This document shows, one piece after another, positions 1 to 6,799 of a stretch of 8,221 nucleotides of DNA (positions are counted from its first letter, which is position 1; each line of letters starts with the position of its first letter). The notes beneath the pieces are model-generated. The model was not told where the DNA came from, did not search any database, and was given only the letters and a program-made list of their open reading frames with translations. Origin of the DNA: Candidatus Hydrogenedentota bacterium (GTDB taxonomy: Bacteria; Hydrogenedentota; Hydrogenedentia; Hydrogenedentales; SLHB01); contig JAHDWY010000169.1 of NCBI GenBank assembly GCA_023384315.1, positions 1 through 8,221 of the forward strand. The letters run 5' to 3'. The position numbers and the translations under genes are program-made.

Positions 1-1723
1 CGTGGCCTTCGCCCAGGATCCGAATCCCCCTACGATCCGTTCCAATCAGGGGGCTTGGTCCATCCGGCGACAATGGACGCCCGCCGAAACCCAGCACTAC
101 GCCAAGTGGGTCGAGAACATCTACCGCATGAAGACCAAGGGGAATGTGGAGCAGCGAACCGCGAAGCTGGAGCGCATTCTTACCGATCCGGAAATGAATC
201 TGCTCGAACAGCCAAGCTTCGCCGGGGAAGGGTGCAACCCCCAGCTGCCCAAGGGAACTATCCGGTACCTCCACGCCGTCACGGACTGCGCGAAGCTCAC
301 GCAAACGCTCCCCGCGTACTACGCATACCGCCGCGCACTGCCCTGGATGATGTCGTACGTGAGTCCCGTCAAGGGCGATCCCCGCACGTCCGAGAACAAC
401 ATCCCCGTAGGATTCGAAAGCAGTTTCACCAGTTCTTCGCCCGACGCGTTCTTCAAGGCCGCGGTCGGTGGATTCGGGTCCGGCAACTACCGGGTGGAGC
501 CGAACAACAAGAACTCCCAGTGGTCGGACTCCGTGCCGGTTGCGGTCAATCGAGAGCATTTGCTCCCGGGCACGATCAATTACACCGACGGGCATTGCCT
601 CATCCTGGGCGAAGTCGACAAGTACGGTGAACTCAAATTCCTGAACGCCAGCACCACCGTGACCAAGGACATCTTCACCTACAACGGCATGAACACTGTC
701 GTGGGAATCACGCCCATGGACCCGAACAACGCGGGCAACCCCTTGGAAGGGTGCTTCCAGGGACTCCGCGTCATGCGCTATCCCATCGCCGAGACGGACA
801 GTTCGGGGCGCGTCATCAAAGTGCGGCGGCGTACGGATGAAGAGATGGCGGAGTTCGGCTTCTCTATCGAGCAGTACAGCCGGATCGGTGACATGGTCAC
901 GGAACACAAGATTGAAGAGGACGGTTACACGCTCCAGAGTTTCCATGAATTCATCCGGTACCGAATGAAGACGGTGGACCAGGTGCTGCCCATGCAGTTC
1001 CTCACGGAATACACGGACGAGTTGGTCGAGATGTGGAAGGCCCGCGAGACCTTCATACAGGAAGCGTGGGTGGACGTGCAAAAGAACGGCCCTATCGTGT
1101 ATCCGGAAGAACAACCGGACGAGAATATCTTCCAGGCCTTGGGGCGCTGGGAGACATGGAGTTCGCCGTCGTCCGATGTCGACCGGCGCACGAAGTATTT
1201 CTACCTTGCAGATTGGATGGACAACGCGATCCGGTGGTACGAGTCCCAGCCGGGGTTGGTCGATCTGTCGGGGTTTGAGAGCTACAACGTCAAGACCCCA
1301 TCGGATCTTGCCGTCGCGATCGTGAAGGAAAAGAACCGGCTATTCAACGAGAAGTCGATTCAATACACCAACACGGTCGGCGAAAAGGTGACGCTGACGC
1401 TTGCCGACATTGAGAAGCGTTTGTACGACCTGTCCTTTGATCCCAACCATCCGCCCGAGCTTCGGTGGGGCGCGCCGGAAGGCAGCGAAGAGCGGGCGAC
1501 CGCGAAGGCCACGTATACGCCCGTACCAGACGGATCGCGGGTGCCGATGGAGGAGGCGTACTATCTCCAGACCTACTACCGCTGCGTGGGTCAGCGCGAG
1601 ACCGAAATCAGTTGCCTCCGTGGTATGTTCACCGTGGGATTTCCGGTGCGCGACAAGTTCGATTCGCAACTCGCAAAATGGATGGATGACGCCGTGGCAG
1701 CGGAAATGCTGGCCTCGAACTGA
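1..1723 (+). CDS. Exported transglutaminase-like protein, paralog 1 (5' partial)
   Basis: The gene enters from the left edge; the first whole codon is at 2. The GTG there is unlikely to be the start, because the visible N-terminus (residues AFAQ-DPNPP) aligns with residues just after the signal peptide of the next gene, so a signal peptide of about 20 residues is missing. Over the first 79 aligned residues without gaps I count 54 identities with the downstream paralog. The N-terminal half carries an Asp-Cys pair (C96) at the start of a helix, a Tyr/Leu-rich helix ending in RRALPW, then DGH (H198) leading a strand, and FLN (N215) on the next strand. This order matches the Cys-His-Asp layout of transglutaminase-like/papain-fold enzymes, with Asn in the Asp place. 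The C-terminal half has no domain I recognise. It has a DWMDN-x-x-RWY motif and a long invariant block around residues 471 to 492. Fold assignment is inference from motif order; substrate is unknown. The protein lacks the roughly 40-residue tail of its neighbour. Confidence 0.8.
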   Translation, partial: VAFAQDPNPPTIRSNQGAWSIRRQWTPAETQHYAKWVENIYRMKTKGNVEQRTAKLERILTDPEMNLLEQPSFAGEGCNPQLPKGTIRYLHAVTDCAKLTQTLPAYYAYRRALPWMMSYVSPVKGDPRTSENNIPVGFESSFTSSSPDAFFKAAVGGFGSGNYRVEPNNKNSQWSDSVPVAVNREHLLPGTINYTDGHCLILGEVDKYGELKFLNASTTVTKDIFTYNGMNTVVGITPMDPNNAGNPLEGCFQGLRVMRYPIAETDSSGRVIKVRRRTDEEMAEFGFSIEQYSRIGDMVTEHKIEEDGYTLQSFHEFIRYRMKTVDQVLPMQFLTEYTDELVEMWKARETFIQEAWVDVQKNGPIVYPEEQPDENIFQALGRWETWSSPSSDVDRRTKYFYLADWMDNAIRWYESQPGLVDLSGFESYNVKTPSDLAVAIVKEKNRLFNEKSIQYTNTVGEKVTLTLADIEKRLYDLSFDPNHPPELRWGAPEGSEERATAKATYTPVPDGSRVPMEEAYYLQTYYRCVGQRETEISCLRGMFTVGFPVRDKFDSQLAKWMDDAVAAEMLASN

Positions 1724-1762
1724 CCCAAGCCCTGGAAGTTTAAGTCTACTGCACCACAAGAT

Positions 1763-1781
1763 TTAGGCGTATTAGGCGGTA
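1763..1781 (+). repeat. Adjacent direct repeat TTAGGCG(G)TA
   Basis: TTAGGCGTA (1763 to 1771) is followed directly by TTAGGCGGTA (1772 to 1781), immediately upstream of the candidate -35 box. A tandem half-site here would suit an activator or repressor, but there is no independent evidence. The flanking ACAAG-ATT and AAT-CT-CTTGT could pair around it with a two-base bulge. Confidence 0.3.
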
Positions 1782-1786
1782 ATCTC

Positions 1787-1815
1787 TTGTCTTTCATGCG
1801 TTTTTCATTTACACT
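1787..1815 (+). promoter_or_regulatory. Sigma70-like promoter before paralog 2
   Basis: TTGTCT (1787 to 1792) and TACACT (1810 to 1815) are separated by exactly 17 bases, each matching four of six bases of the -35 and -10 consensus. The surrounding stretch is AT-richer than the coding DNA and lies in the 140-base gap between the two paralogs. Transcription would start near 1822, leaving a leader of about 40 bases. It would allow the second paralog and the genes after it to be expressed independently of the first. Confidence 0.45.
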
Positions 1816-1863
1816 CAAATCAGCTTAGCGGAACGTGGCACCAATTATCGGGGTTCATCGCGG

Positions 1864-3744
1864 ATGTTGACCGTTACCCGTTTCTCCATTCCACTCCTGT
1901 TCATCACCAGTTTTTGCGTCGCAGGGGCCGAAGATCCCAATCCACCGTCCATCCACAGCGACCGGGGCGCGTGGCCCATCTGCCGCCAGTGGAACGTGGC
2001 GGAGACGCACCATTACGCGAAGTGGATCAACCACATCTACAAAATGAAGTCCGAAGGCACGCAAGAGCAACGCCGGGCCAAGCTGGAACGGGTGCTCACT
2101 GATCCGGAGATGAATCTGCTCCTCGATCCGGAGTTCGCGGGAGAACAGGCAAACCCGCAACTTGAAGGCGAGGTCATGCGGGCCATGCACACCATCCTGG
2201 ATTGCGGAAAGCTGACGGTGGCGCTCTCGTCTTACTACTCGTATCGCCGCGGGTTACCGTGGATGGTATCGTACGTCCGGTCGAGCGGTGGGGATCTTCG
2301 AACGTCCGCGTACAATATTCCGCTTGGGGTTTACAGCAGCTTCGACTGCGAAACGGCGGCGGAGTTCTTCGTCAACGCGGTGACGGGGTTCTGCACCGGC
2401 AACTTCCGGATCGAACCTTACAACACGAACTCGGAACTGTCGGACACGGTTCCCGTGGCTATCGATCCGCAGTACCTGATCGCGGGCGCGCTCCACTATC
2501 TCGACGGCCACGTGTTGATTCTCGCGGACATTGAGGAAACGGGAGAACTGCGATTCCTCGACGCTACGACGGCGGCGTCTCGCGACATCTATACTTTTAA
2601 CGGCCTGAACGCTGTGATGGGGATTCCCGCCAAGAACTCCAACCGGAACGGGAACGAGTATGCCGGTTGCTTTCAGGGGCTGCGCATTTTCAGGTATCCC
2701 ATCGCCGTAACGGACGAGTCTGGGAAGGTTATCCGCGTGCGCCGTCGCACGGACGAAGAAATGAAGGAGTTCGGGTACTCCACGGAGCAGTACGACCATA
2801 TCGAGAAAATCGTCCGGCACCAGAACATTGTGGAAGACGGTGTATCGCTAACCAGCTTTCATGAGTTGATCTTGTCGCGCATGCGCAGCGTGGATCGTGT
2901 TTCGCCGGTCGAATTCATCGAGCACTTCGCGGACGAGCTGGTGGATTTATTCGCCATGCGCGAGGAGTTCGTGCAGCAGGGCTGGCAGGACGTCCTCGCG
3001 AACGGCCCCATCGCATTCCCTGAGAACAGCCGATCAGAAAACGTCTACGTGGCGAACGGCCGCTGGGGCGCCTGGACCTCTGCCGCGTCGGATGTGGACC
3101 TGAGGAATCGTTATTACTACCTGGCCGACTGGATGGACAATATCGTGCGCTGGTACGACCGTCAACCCGATTTTATCGACCTGACGGGACTTAACAAGTA
3201 TTACGTGGTCGATCAAGGCAATCTGGCGTACGCGCTCATGGCGGAGAAGACACGCATCTTTCACCGGCACACCTTTACCTACACCAATTCAGAAGGGGAA
3301 CCGGTGGAATTGACCTTGCTCGAGTTGGAGAAGCGGCTTTACGACTTGTCCTTCGATCCGAATCATCCACCGGAATTGCGTTGGGGTGCGCCCTTCGGCA
3401 GTGCCGAGTACCGGACCGCTCCGGATATGCCGACGCCGCTGCCGGACGGAACGACGGTGGCCATGAACGAGGCGTACCGTCGCCAGGGATACTACCGCTC
3501 TCTGGGGCAGCGCGAGACTACCGAAAGTTATCTGCGCGAGATGTTCACGTCAGGCTATCCTGTCCGCGAGAAGTTTAACGGCCAACTCGCCAAGTGGACC
3601 ATCACGGCCGACCCGGTACCGCCGCTGATCCCCACTGGAATATCGATTGCCGAGTTGCGCAAAGGCTGGGAAGCGCAGCAGCAGCAGCGCGTGCGCGCCG
3701 CATCGCGTCTGTTGGACCATTCCACCGTCGGCGAAGTGAACTGA
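1864..3744 (+). CDS. Exported transglutaminase-like protein, paralog 2
   Basis: A complete 626-residue protein. The ATG at 1864 gives a good signal peptide: a short basic start, a hydrophobic stretch at about residues 7 to 19, and a cleavage site near AGA|ED (residue 22), so export is likely. The only ribosome-binding-site candidate is a weak GGGG at 1850 to 1853. The putative catalytic residues are C114 (in DCGKL), H216 (in DGHVLIL) and D233 (in FLDAT), the order and spacing expected of a transglutaminase-like thiol enzyme such as a cysteine protease or protein cross-linking/hydrolysing enzyme. The C-terminal half (about 300 to 575) shares DWMDN (422 to 426) and a 22-residue invariant block (489 to 510) with paralog 1. 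A 40-residue charged, Gln-rich tail (QQQQ at about 605 to 608) is unique to this copy. It probably heads an operon with the esterase 49 bases downstream. The enzymatic role is inferred from motifs only. Confidence 0.82.
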   Translation: MLTVTRFSIPLLFITSFCVAGAEDPNPPSIHSDRGAWPICRQWNVAETHHYAKWINHIYKMKSEGTQEQRRAKLERVLTDPEMNLLLDPEFAGEQANPQLEGEVMRAMHTILDCGKLTVALSSYYSYRRGLPWMVSYVRSSGGDLRTSAYNIPLGVYSSFDCETAAEFFVNAVTGFCTGNFRIEPYNTNSELSDTVPVAIDPQYLIAGALHYLDGHVLILADIEETGELRFLDATTAASRDIYTFNGLNAVMGIPAKNSNRNGNEYAGCFQGLRIFRYPIAVTDESGKVIRVRRRTDEEMKEFGYSTEQYDHIEKIVRHQNIVEDGVSLTSFHELILSRMRSVDRVSPVEFIEHFADELVDLFAMREEFVQQGWQDVLANGPIAFPENSRSENVYVANGRWGAWTSAASDVDLRNRYYYLADWMDNIVRWYDRQPDFIDLTGLNKYYVVDQGNLAYALMAEKTRIFHRHTFTYTNSEGEPVELTLLELEKRLYDLSFDPNHPPELRWGAPFGSAEYRTAPDMPTPLPDGTTVAMNEAYRRQGYYRSLGQRETTESYLREMFTSGYPVREKFNGQLAKWTITADPVPPLIPTGISIAELRKGWEAQQQQRVRAASRLLDHSTVGEVN

Positions 3745-3778
3745 AGCGTTCCCATTCCTCGGCTCGTCGCAAAGGGGT

Positions 3779-3785
3779 AGGGGGG
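3779..3785 (+). promoter_or_regulatory. Shine-Dalgarno of the esterase gene
   Basis: AGGGGGG lies 8 bases before the ATG at 3794 and supports that start over the in-frame ATG at 3809. Confidence 0.5.
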
Positions 3786-3793
3786 AAGCCAGC

Positions 3794-4828
3794 ATGATTC
3801 GGAACGCCATGTCATGTTTCCTCGTTGTGGCCATTTGCATTTCCTGCGCGGCCGTTAAGGCGCCGGACGATTCATCCCCACGCAGTTGGTTTCCCACGCC
3901 CTCCAATACGAAACCGCGGCCAGATTACTTCAATCACGCCTACGGACCGCACGAACGAAATGTGCTGGATCTTTGGCAAGCGGAATCGGAAAAGCCGACA
4001 CCGGTCTTGATCTTCTTCCATGGCGGTGGATTTGTTGGCGGCGACAAGTGGACGCTCTCTTCGGATTTGCTGCAGATGTGTCTCAATTCAGGGATCTCCG
4101 TGGCGAGCGCGAACTACCGCAAGTCCACCCAGGCGCCATATCCCGCGCCCATGTTGGATGGCGCTCGCGCCGTGCAATACCTTCGGTACCGGGCAAAAGA
4201 CTGGAACCTGGACCCCGATCGGATCGCCGTCTCGGGAGACTCGGCCGGCGCCGGCATTTCGTTGTGGATAGCGTTTCACGACGACCTACGACGGCCTGGT
4301 TCGCATGACAAAGTACTGCGGGAATCTTCACGCGTGAGTGCCGCGTGCGTGTTCGGCGCGCAGTCCACGTATGACCCGCGTGTCATTCGCAACGAGATTG
4401 GCGGTCGCTCGTACGAGCATCCAGCGCTGACCATGTTTTACGGAATCACGCTCGAGGAACTGGACACGCCGAAAGCATACCGCCTCTACGAAGACGCCTC
4501 CGCGATTAATCATGCAACGCCGGATGACCCGCCGGTTATCATGTTCTATTCGGAAGATCGCGCTCCCCTTCCGCCGGGACCCAACCCTAACGCGGGGCTG
4601 TATTACCCCGACTTTGGCAAGCCGTTGGAAGGCTACGGACCGCCCGGAGAGGCCATCCACCATCCCCGGTTCGGCGCACTGCTTGAGGAGAAGCTCGAGC
4701 CCATGGGTATCGAGTGCATCCTGCTCCATCGGGACGATTTCTCCGCTACGGAAAATCCCGGCGCCGCGGCGCATCACGAAATGGTGCAATTCCTCCGTCG
4801 TCTGTTTAAGATGATGGAGGAAGAATAG
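3794..4828 (+). CDS. Secreted alpha/beta-hydrolase esterase (BD-FAE/HSL type)
   Basis: A 344-residue carboxylesterase-like enzyme that would hydrolyse ester bonds of small or sugar-linked acyl groups outside the cytoplasm. An N-terminal hydrophobic segment (about 7 to 21) suggests a signal peptide with possible cleavage near VKA|PDD. A Cys at 18 is present, but the lipobox is poor (CIS before it). The oxyanion-hole motif HGGGF is at 76 to 80 and the nucleophile elbow GDSAG at 148 to 152, giving Ser150. The acid residue is probably Asp255 in the FYSED segment and the base His327 or His328 near the C-terminus. Between acid and base lies an unusually long, Pro/Gly-rich segment (about 257 to 290) that could form a lid or substrate loop. 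Hydrolases of this group near polysaccharide-degradation genes are often acetyl- or feruloyl-esterases, but the substrate here cannot be read from sequence. It sits between paralog 2 and ThuA in one probable operon. Confidence 0.88.
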   Translation: MIRNAMSCFLVVAICISCAAVKAPDDSSPRSWFPTPSNTKPRPDYFNHAYGPHERNVLDLWQAESEKPTPVLIFFHGGGFVGGDKWTLSSDLLQMCLNSGISVASANYRKSTQAPYPAPMLDGARAVQYLRYRAKDWNLDPDRIAVSGDSAGAGISLWIAFHDDLRRPGSHDKVLRESSRVSAACVFGAQSTYDPRVIRNEIGGRSYEHPALTMFYGITLEELDTPKAYRLYEDASAINHATPDDPPVIMFYSEDRAPLPPGPNPNAGLYYPDFGKPLEGYGPPGEAIHHPRFGALLEEKLEPMGIECILLHRDDFSATENPGAAAHHEMVQFLRRLFKMMEEE

Positions 4829-4845
4829 GTTGCTTTTGGCGAGTT

Positions 4846-4851
4846 AGGAGG
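4846..4851 (+). promoter_or_regulatory. Strong Shine-Dalgarno of the ThuA-like gene
   Basis: A perfect AGGAGG (within TAGGAGGGGG) ends 5 bases before the ATG at 4857. It is the best ribosome-binding site of the window and fixes that start. It suggests ThuA is translated at least as efficiently as the upstream genes of the operon. Confidence 0.75.
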
Positions 4852-4856
4852 GGGAT

Positions 4857-5597
4857 ATGCGAGTTCATGTACGTGCGTGTCTTTTCGGGGTAGTGGTCGC
4901 AATCGCGGCAGCTTTGGCGGTGCCTGTGTCGGCAGAAGAACCGGCTCCGGTCAAATGTCTGATGATGGGGATGGGCCCCCATGGTGATGTAGTTATGACC
5001 GATGCCCTTGAAGACATCAAGGCCAACTATCCAAGTGTCGCGATCACGCCGAGCGAAAACATCGAAGATCTGAAGATCGAAAACCTCAGGAACTACGATG
5101 TGCTTCTCCTGGTGCAGATCAAGGTCGAAGGCGGGAACCCGCCGGACTACGTCAAGGAAGGGATCATCCAGTTTCTCCAGGAAGGCGGGGGATTGGTGGT
5201 AACGCACTTCGCGGTTGCGAACGTTCAGGAGTGGCGAGATTCCATCGACATTTACGGCGCCATGTGGGTGAGCGGAAAGTCGACGCATGGTCCGTACCAC
5301 GAGTTCAGCGTGGACATTAAAGACGAGGCGCACCCCATTTTGGAGGGCGTCAAGCCGTTCACGACGAATGACGAACTGTATTTCAATCTGCTCATGCGGC
5401 CCGATATGAACGTCATCATGACGGCCGACGAGGAGCGGTTCGGGCATACCGTGGCCGAGCCGATGCTGGCCACGCACTACGTGCACAACGCGCGCTGCGT
5501 GTACTTCGCGCTGGGCCACGACGTGAAGTCCTGCGAACCGCCCGAGTTTCGGAAGATTCTGGTCCAATCCGTGGAATGGGCCGCCTGCCGGCGGTAG
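4857..5597 (+). CDS. Secreted ThuA-like domain protein
   Basis: A 246-residue protein of the ThuA-like family (trehalose-utilisation type, class I glutamine-amidotransferase-like fold). A clear signal peptide spans residues 1 to 26, cleaving near VSA|EE. Family hallmarks are the buried strand DVLLLVQ (81 to 87), the GGGLVVTHFA strand-turn (110 to 119), HGPYHEF (144 to 150), HPILEGV followed by NDELYF (159 to 176), and a terminal YFALGHD (216 to 222) with VEWAA. Fold members bind sugar-like or small polar ligands; a 3-keto-sugar-metabolism role has been proposed for some ThuA proteins, but no activity can be assigned here. The domain occupies nearly the whole mature protein, so this is a single-domain version. 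It begins 28 bases after the esterase stop and is probably the last gene of the operon, being followed by a hairpin terminator. Confidence 0.86.
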   Translation: MRVHVRACLFGVVVAIAAALAVPVSAEEPAPVKCLMMGMGPHGDVVMTDALEDIKANYPSVAITPSENIEDLKIENLRNYDVLLLVQIKVEGGNPPDYVKEGIIQFLQEGGGLVVTHFAVANVQEWRDSIDIYGAMWVSGKSTHGPYHEFSVDIKDEAHPILEGVKPFTTNDELYFNLLMRPDMNVIMTADEERFGHTVAEPMLATHYVHNARCVYFALGHDVKSCEPPEFRKILVQSVEWAACRR

Positions 5598-5624
5598 AGC
5601 TATCCAATACGGTTCCGAATGGAA

Positions 5625-5665
5625 CGCGGCATCGCCTCAAAACAGGGATGCCGCGCTCTTGTTCT
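5625..5665 (+). terminator. Probable rho-independent terminator after the ThuA gene
   Basis: CGCGGCATC (5625 to 5633) and GATGCCGCG (5647 to 5655) form a perfect 9-bp GC-rich stem with a 13-base loop, followed by CTCTTGTTCTT. The T-tract is interrupted, so termination may be partial. It lies 28 bases after the ThuA stop. A smaller hairpin, GTTCC (5612 to 5616) with GGAAC (5621 to 5625), touches its 5' side. Confidence 0.6.
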
Positions 5666-5702
5666 TCGCGATCGCATCTCTGTTGCGCCAGGTAGCAGAT
5701 AT

Positions 5703-5714
5703 CGATCATGATCG
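5703..5714. promoter_or_regulatory. 12-bp perfect palindrome, possible operator
   Basis: CGATCATGATCG is a perfect 12-bp palindrome in the leader of the next gene, 37 bases before its start. CAGGT (5689 to 5693) and ACCTG (5717 to 5721) flank it but are not centred on it. It could be an operator for a dimeric regulator; no regulator gene is nearby and chance is possible. Confidence 0.25.
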
Positions 5715-5737
5715 TCACCTGTGATGTCGAGGCCCTC

Positions 5738-5743
5738 GAGGAG
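5738..5743 (+). promoter_or_regulatory. Shine-Dalgarno deciding a TTG start
   Basis: GAGGAG ends 8 bases before a TTG at 5752 and 11 bases before the in-frame GTG at 5755. The spacing favours TTG, but GTG is only one codon away and either gives essentially the same protein. Confidence 0.5.
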
Positions 5744-5751
5744 TAGTCGCG

Positions 5752-6582
5752 TTGGTGTCATCAATTACTCGTACCGTCCTCACCGTTTTGGTCGGCGCAA
5801 TCGTTTCAGTGCCGGCCGCAACGCGGGAGGGTGCTGGCACGCACCGGGGTCTTGGTATGCAAGACGGAGCGGCCCTTTTGCGCGGCCCGAGATTGGATCC
5901 GGTCGCTGGGATCCCGATGCAGCATCCGCGTCAGGAAAGCAAGGTGCAGCTCGAGCAGTTGGGCGTTGCGATGCGGATGTTCGCGGCGGAAAGTCCCGGC
6001 CAACAGTACCCCCCGCTGAATGTGCGGGCCGGGGAATTGTCGGTGGAGCCGCGAGCGCTGGTTCCCGAGTACATCACTAACACGTCCCTGTTCGTTTCTC
6101 CCGCGCATCCGGAAGCATTGCAGCTAAAGGAGCAGGCGCTGCGGGAGCCGCTGTCCGTCATCGATGACCGAAGTTACTGGTACCTCGGTTACGTGCTGCC
6201 TGATGAAGACACGGGTCTCGTGTTTCTGGAAGCGTTCAAGGAGGCCGTCAAAGCCGGGGACGCGCTTGATGATGACGTAGCGATTGGCGGTTTTGGCACC
6301 ATTTACCGTCTCCGCGAGGGCGTCGAGCGGGCTGTCATAATGGACGTCAACAATCCCGAGGCCGCGCGGGAAATGCAGGCCAGGATTCCGATCATGATTG
6401 AGCGGCCCGGCATACAAGACGGGGGTTCGAACGTGCTGTACCTGGATGGGCACGTGGAATTCATCCCGTATCCCGGTCGATTCCCAATGACCAAGGAATT
6501 TGTGGAGGCACTGCGCGTGCTGGATGCGAAGAAGACGCGGCCCGGCGCAGAGGCTCCATTGAGCCCGGAGTCGCGGCGATAG
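5752..6582 (+). CDS. Exported H-X9-DG-like (DUF1559-type) protein without prepilin N-terminus
   Basis: A 276-residue protein starting at TTG 5752 (or GTG 5755). Residues 1 to 23 form a signal peptide with one basic residue and a hydrophobic core, cleaving near VPA. A short segment QLEQLGVAMRMFAAESPGQ (about 67 to 85) followed by YPPL resembles the segment after the pilin helix of Planctomycetota-type pseudopilins. The C-terminal SNVLYLDGHVEFIP (226 to 239) matches the H-X9-DG C-terminal motif, in which DG (232 to 233) is kept but the preceding His position is Gln222. The usual N-terminal prepilin methylation motif (GFTLVE-type) is absent, so this is probably a periplasmic or extracellular soluble derivative, not an assembling pilin. 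Function is unknown. It is separated from the ThuA gene by a terminator and likely has its own expression. Confidence 0.72.
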   Translation: MVSSITRTVLTVLVGAIVSVPAATREGAGTHRGLGMQDGAALLRGPRLDPVAGIPMQHPRQESKVQLEQLGVAMRMFAAESPGQQYPPLNVRAGELSVEPRALVPEYITNTSLFVSPAHPEALQLKEQALREPLSVIDDRSYWYLGYVLPDEDTGLVFLEAFKEAVKAGDALDDDVAIGGFGTIYRLREGVERAVIMDVNNPEAAREMQARIPIMIERPGIQDGGSNVLYLDGHVEFIPYPGRFPMTKEFVEALRVLDAKKTRPGAEAPLSPESRR

Positions 6583-6584
6583 CG

Positions 6585-6628
6585 AAATTCGAAATCCGAA
6601 ACAAATTCGAATGACCAAAATTCGAAAA
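6585..6628. repeat. TTCGAA-rich repeat after the H-X9-DG-like gene
   Basis: Three copies of AAATTCGAA(A/T) lie at 6585 to 6594, 6603 to 6612 and 6618 to 6627, separated by ATCCGAAA-like and ATGACC spacers. Each core TTCGAA is a palindrome. The tract is far AT-richer than its surroundings and is non-coding. It looks like a decayed dispersed repeat of a type common in Planctomycetota-like genomes; that comparison is from memory. Confidence 0.5.
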
Positions 6629-6655
6629 GGACTTCCTCCAACTTCGTGGCAAGTG

Positions 6656-6727
6656 GGGTGTCCTCGCCCAAGATGTTTGGCGAAACAGCCCACCGTCGGA
6701 TCCCGAAGAACCTGGGCCAGGACGCCC
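6656..6727. repeat. Imperfect long hairpin with nested hairpin
   Basis: GGGTGTCCTCGCCCA (6656 to 6670) pairs with TGGGCCAGGACGCCC (6713 to 6727) at 13 of 15 positions, with a 42-base loop. Inside the loop, TGTTT-GGCG-AAACA (6674 to 6687) forms a perfect 5-bp hairpin. This could be a structured RNA, a repeat element or a processing site. No open reading frame with coding character overlaps it. Confidence 0.4.
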
Positions 6728-6748
6728 ACACTTATCTTCAATGCGCTC

Positions 6749-6784
6749 GTCCTATTGGTCCCATTGGTCCTATACGTCCTACCG
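6749..6784. repeat. Four 9-bp tandem units GTCCTATTG-type
   Basis: GTCCTATTG, GTCCCATTG, GTCCTATAC and GTCCTACCG occupy 6749 to 6784 head to tail with no spacer, differing mainly in the last three bases. The tract lies about 60 bases upstream of the nitrilase start. All units have length 9, so a copy-number change would be a multiple of three and would be harmless if translated, but the tract is outside the genes. Confidence 0.65.
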
Positions 6785-6799
6785 ACCCAAACTGTGATA

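Noticed and set aside
2..4. GTG as the true start of paralog 1
   Set aside because: The residues right after it align with the mature N-terminus of paralog 2, so the signal peptide and start must lie before the window.
1756..1800. Terminator after paralog 1
   Set aside because: ACAAG-ATT with AAT-CT-CTTGT forms only a short AT-rich stem with a bulge and overlaps the likely promoter; too weak to call.
3794..3850. Lipoprotein signal in the esterase
   Set aside because: Cys18 is preceded by Cys-Ile-Ser, which does not fit a lipobox; an ordinary signal peptide is more likely.
4806..5567. 253-codon open frame on the minus strand
   Set aside because: It lies opposite the ThuA-like gene, which has a strong ribosome-binding site, a signal peptide and family motifs. 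The antisense protein is low in complexity and resembles nothing.
6585..6784. CRISPR array
   Set aside because: The repeated units are 9 to 10 bases, adjacent or irregularly spaced, and lack unique spacers of constant length.
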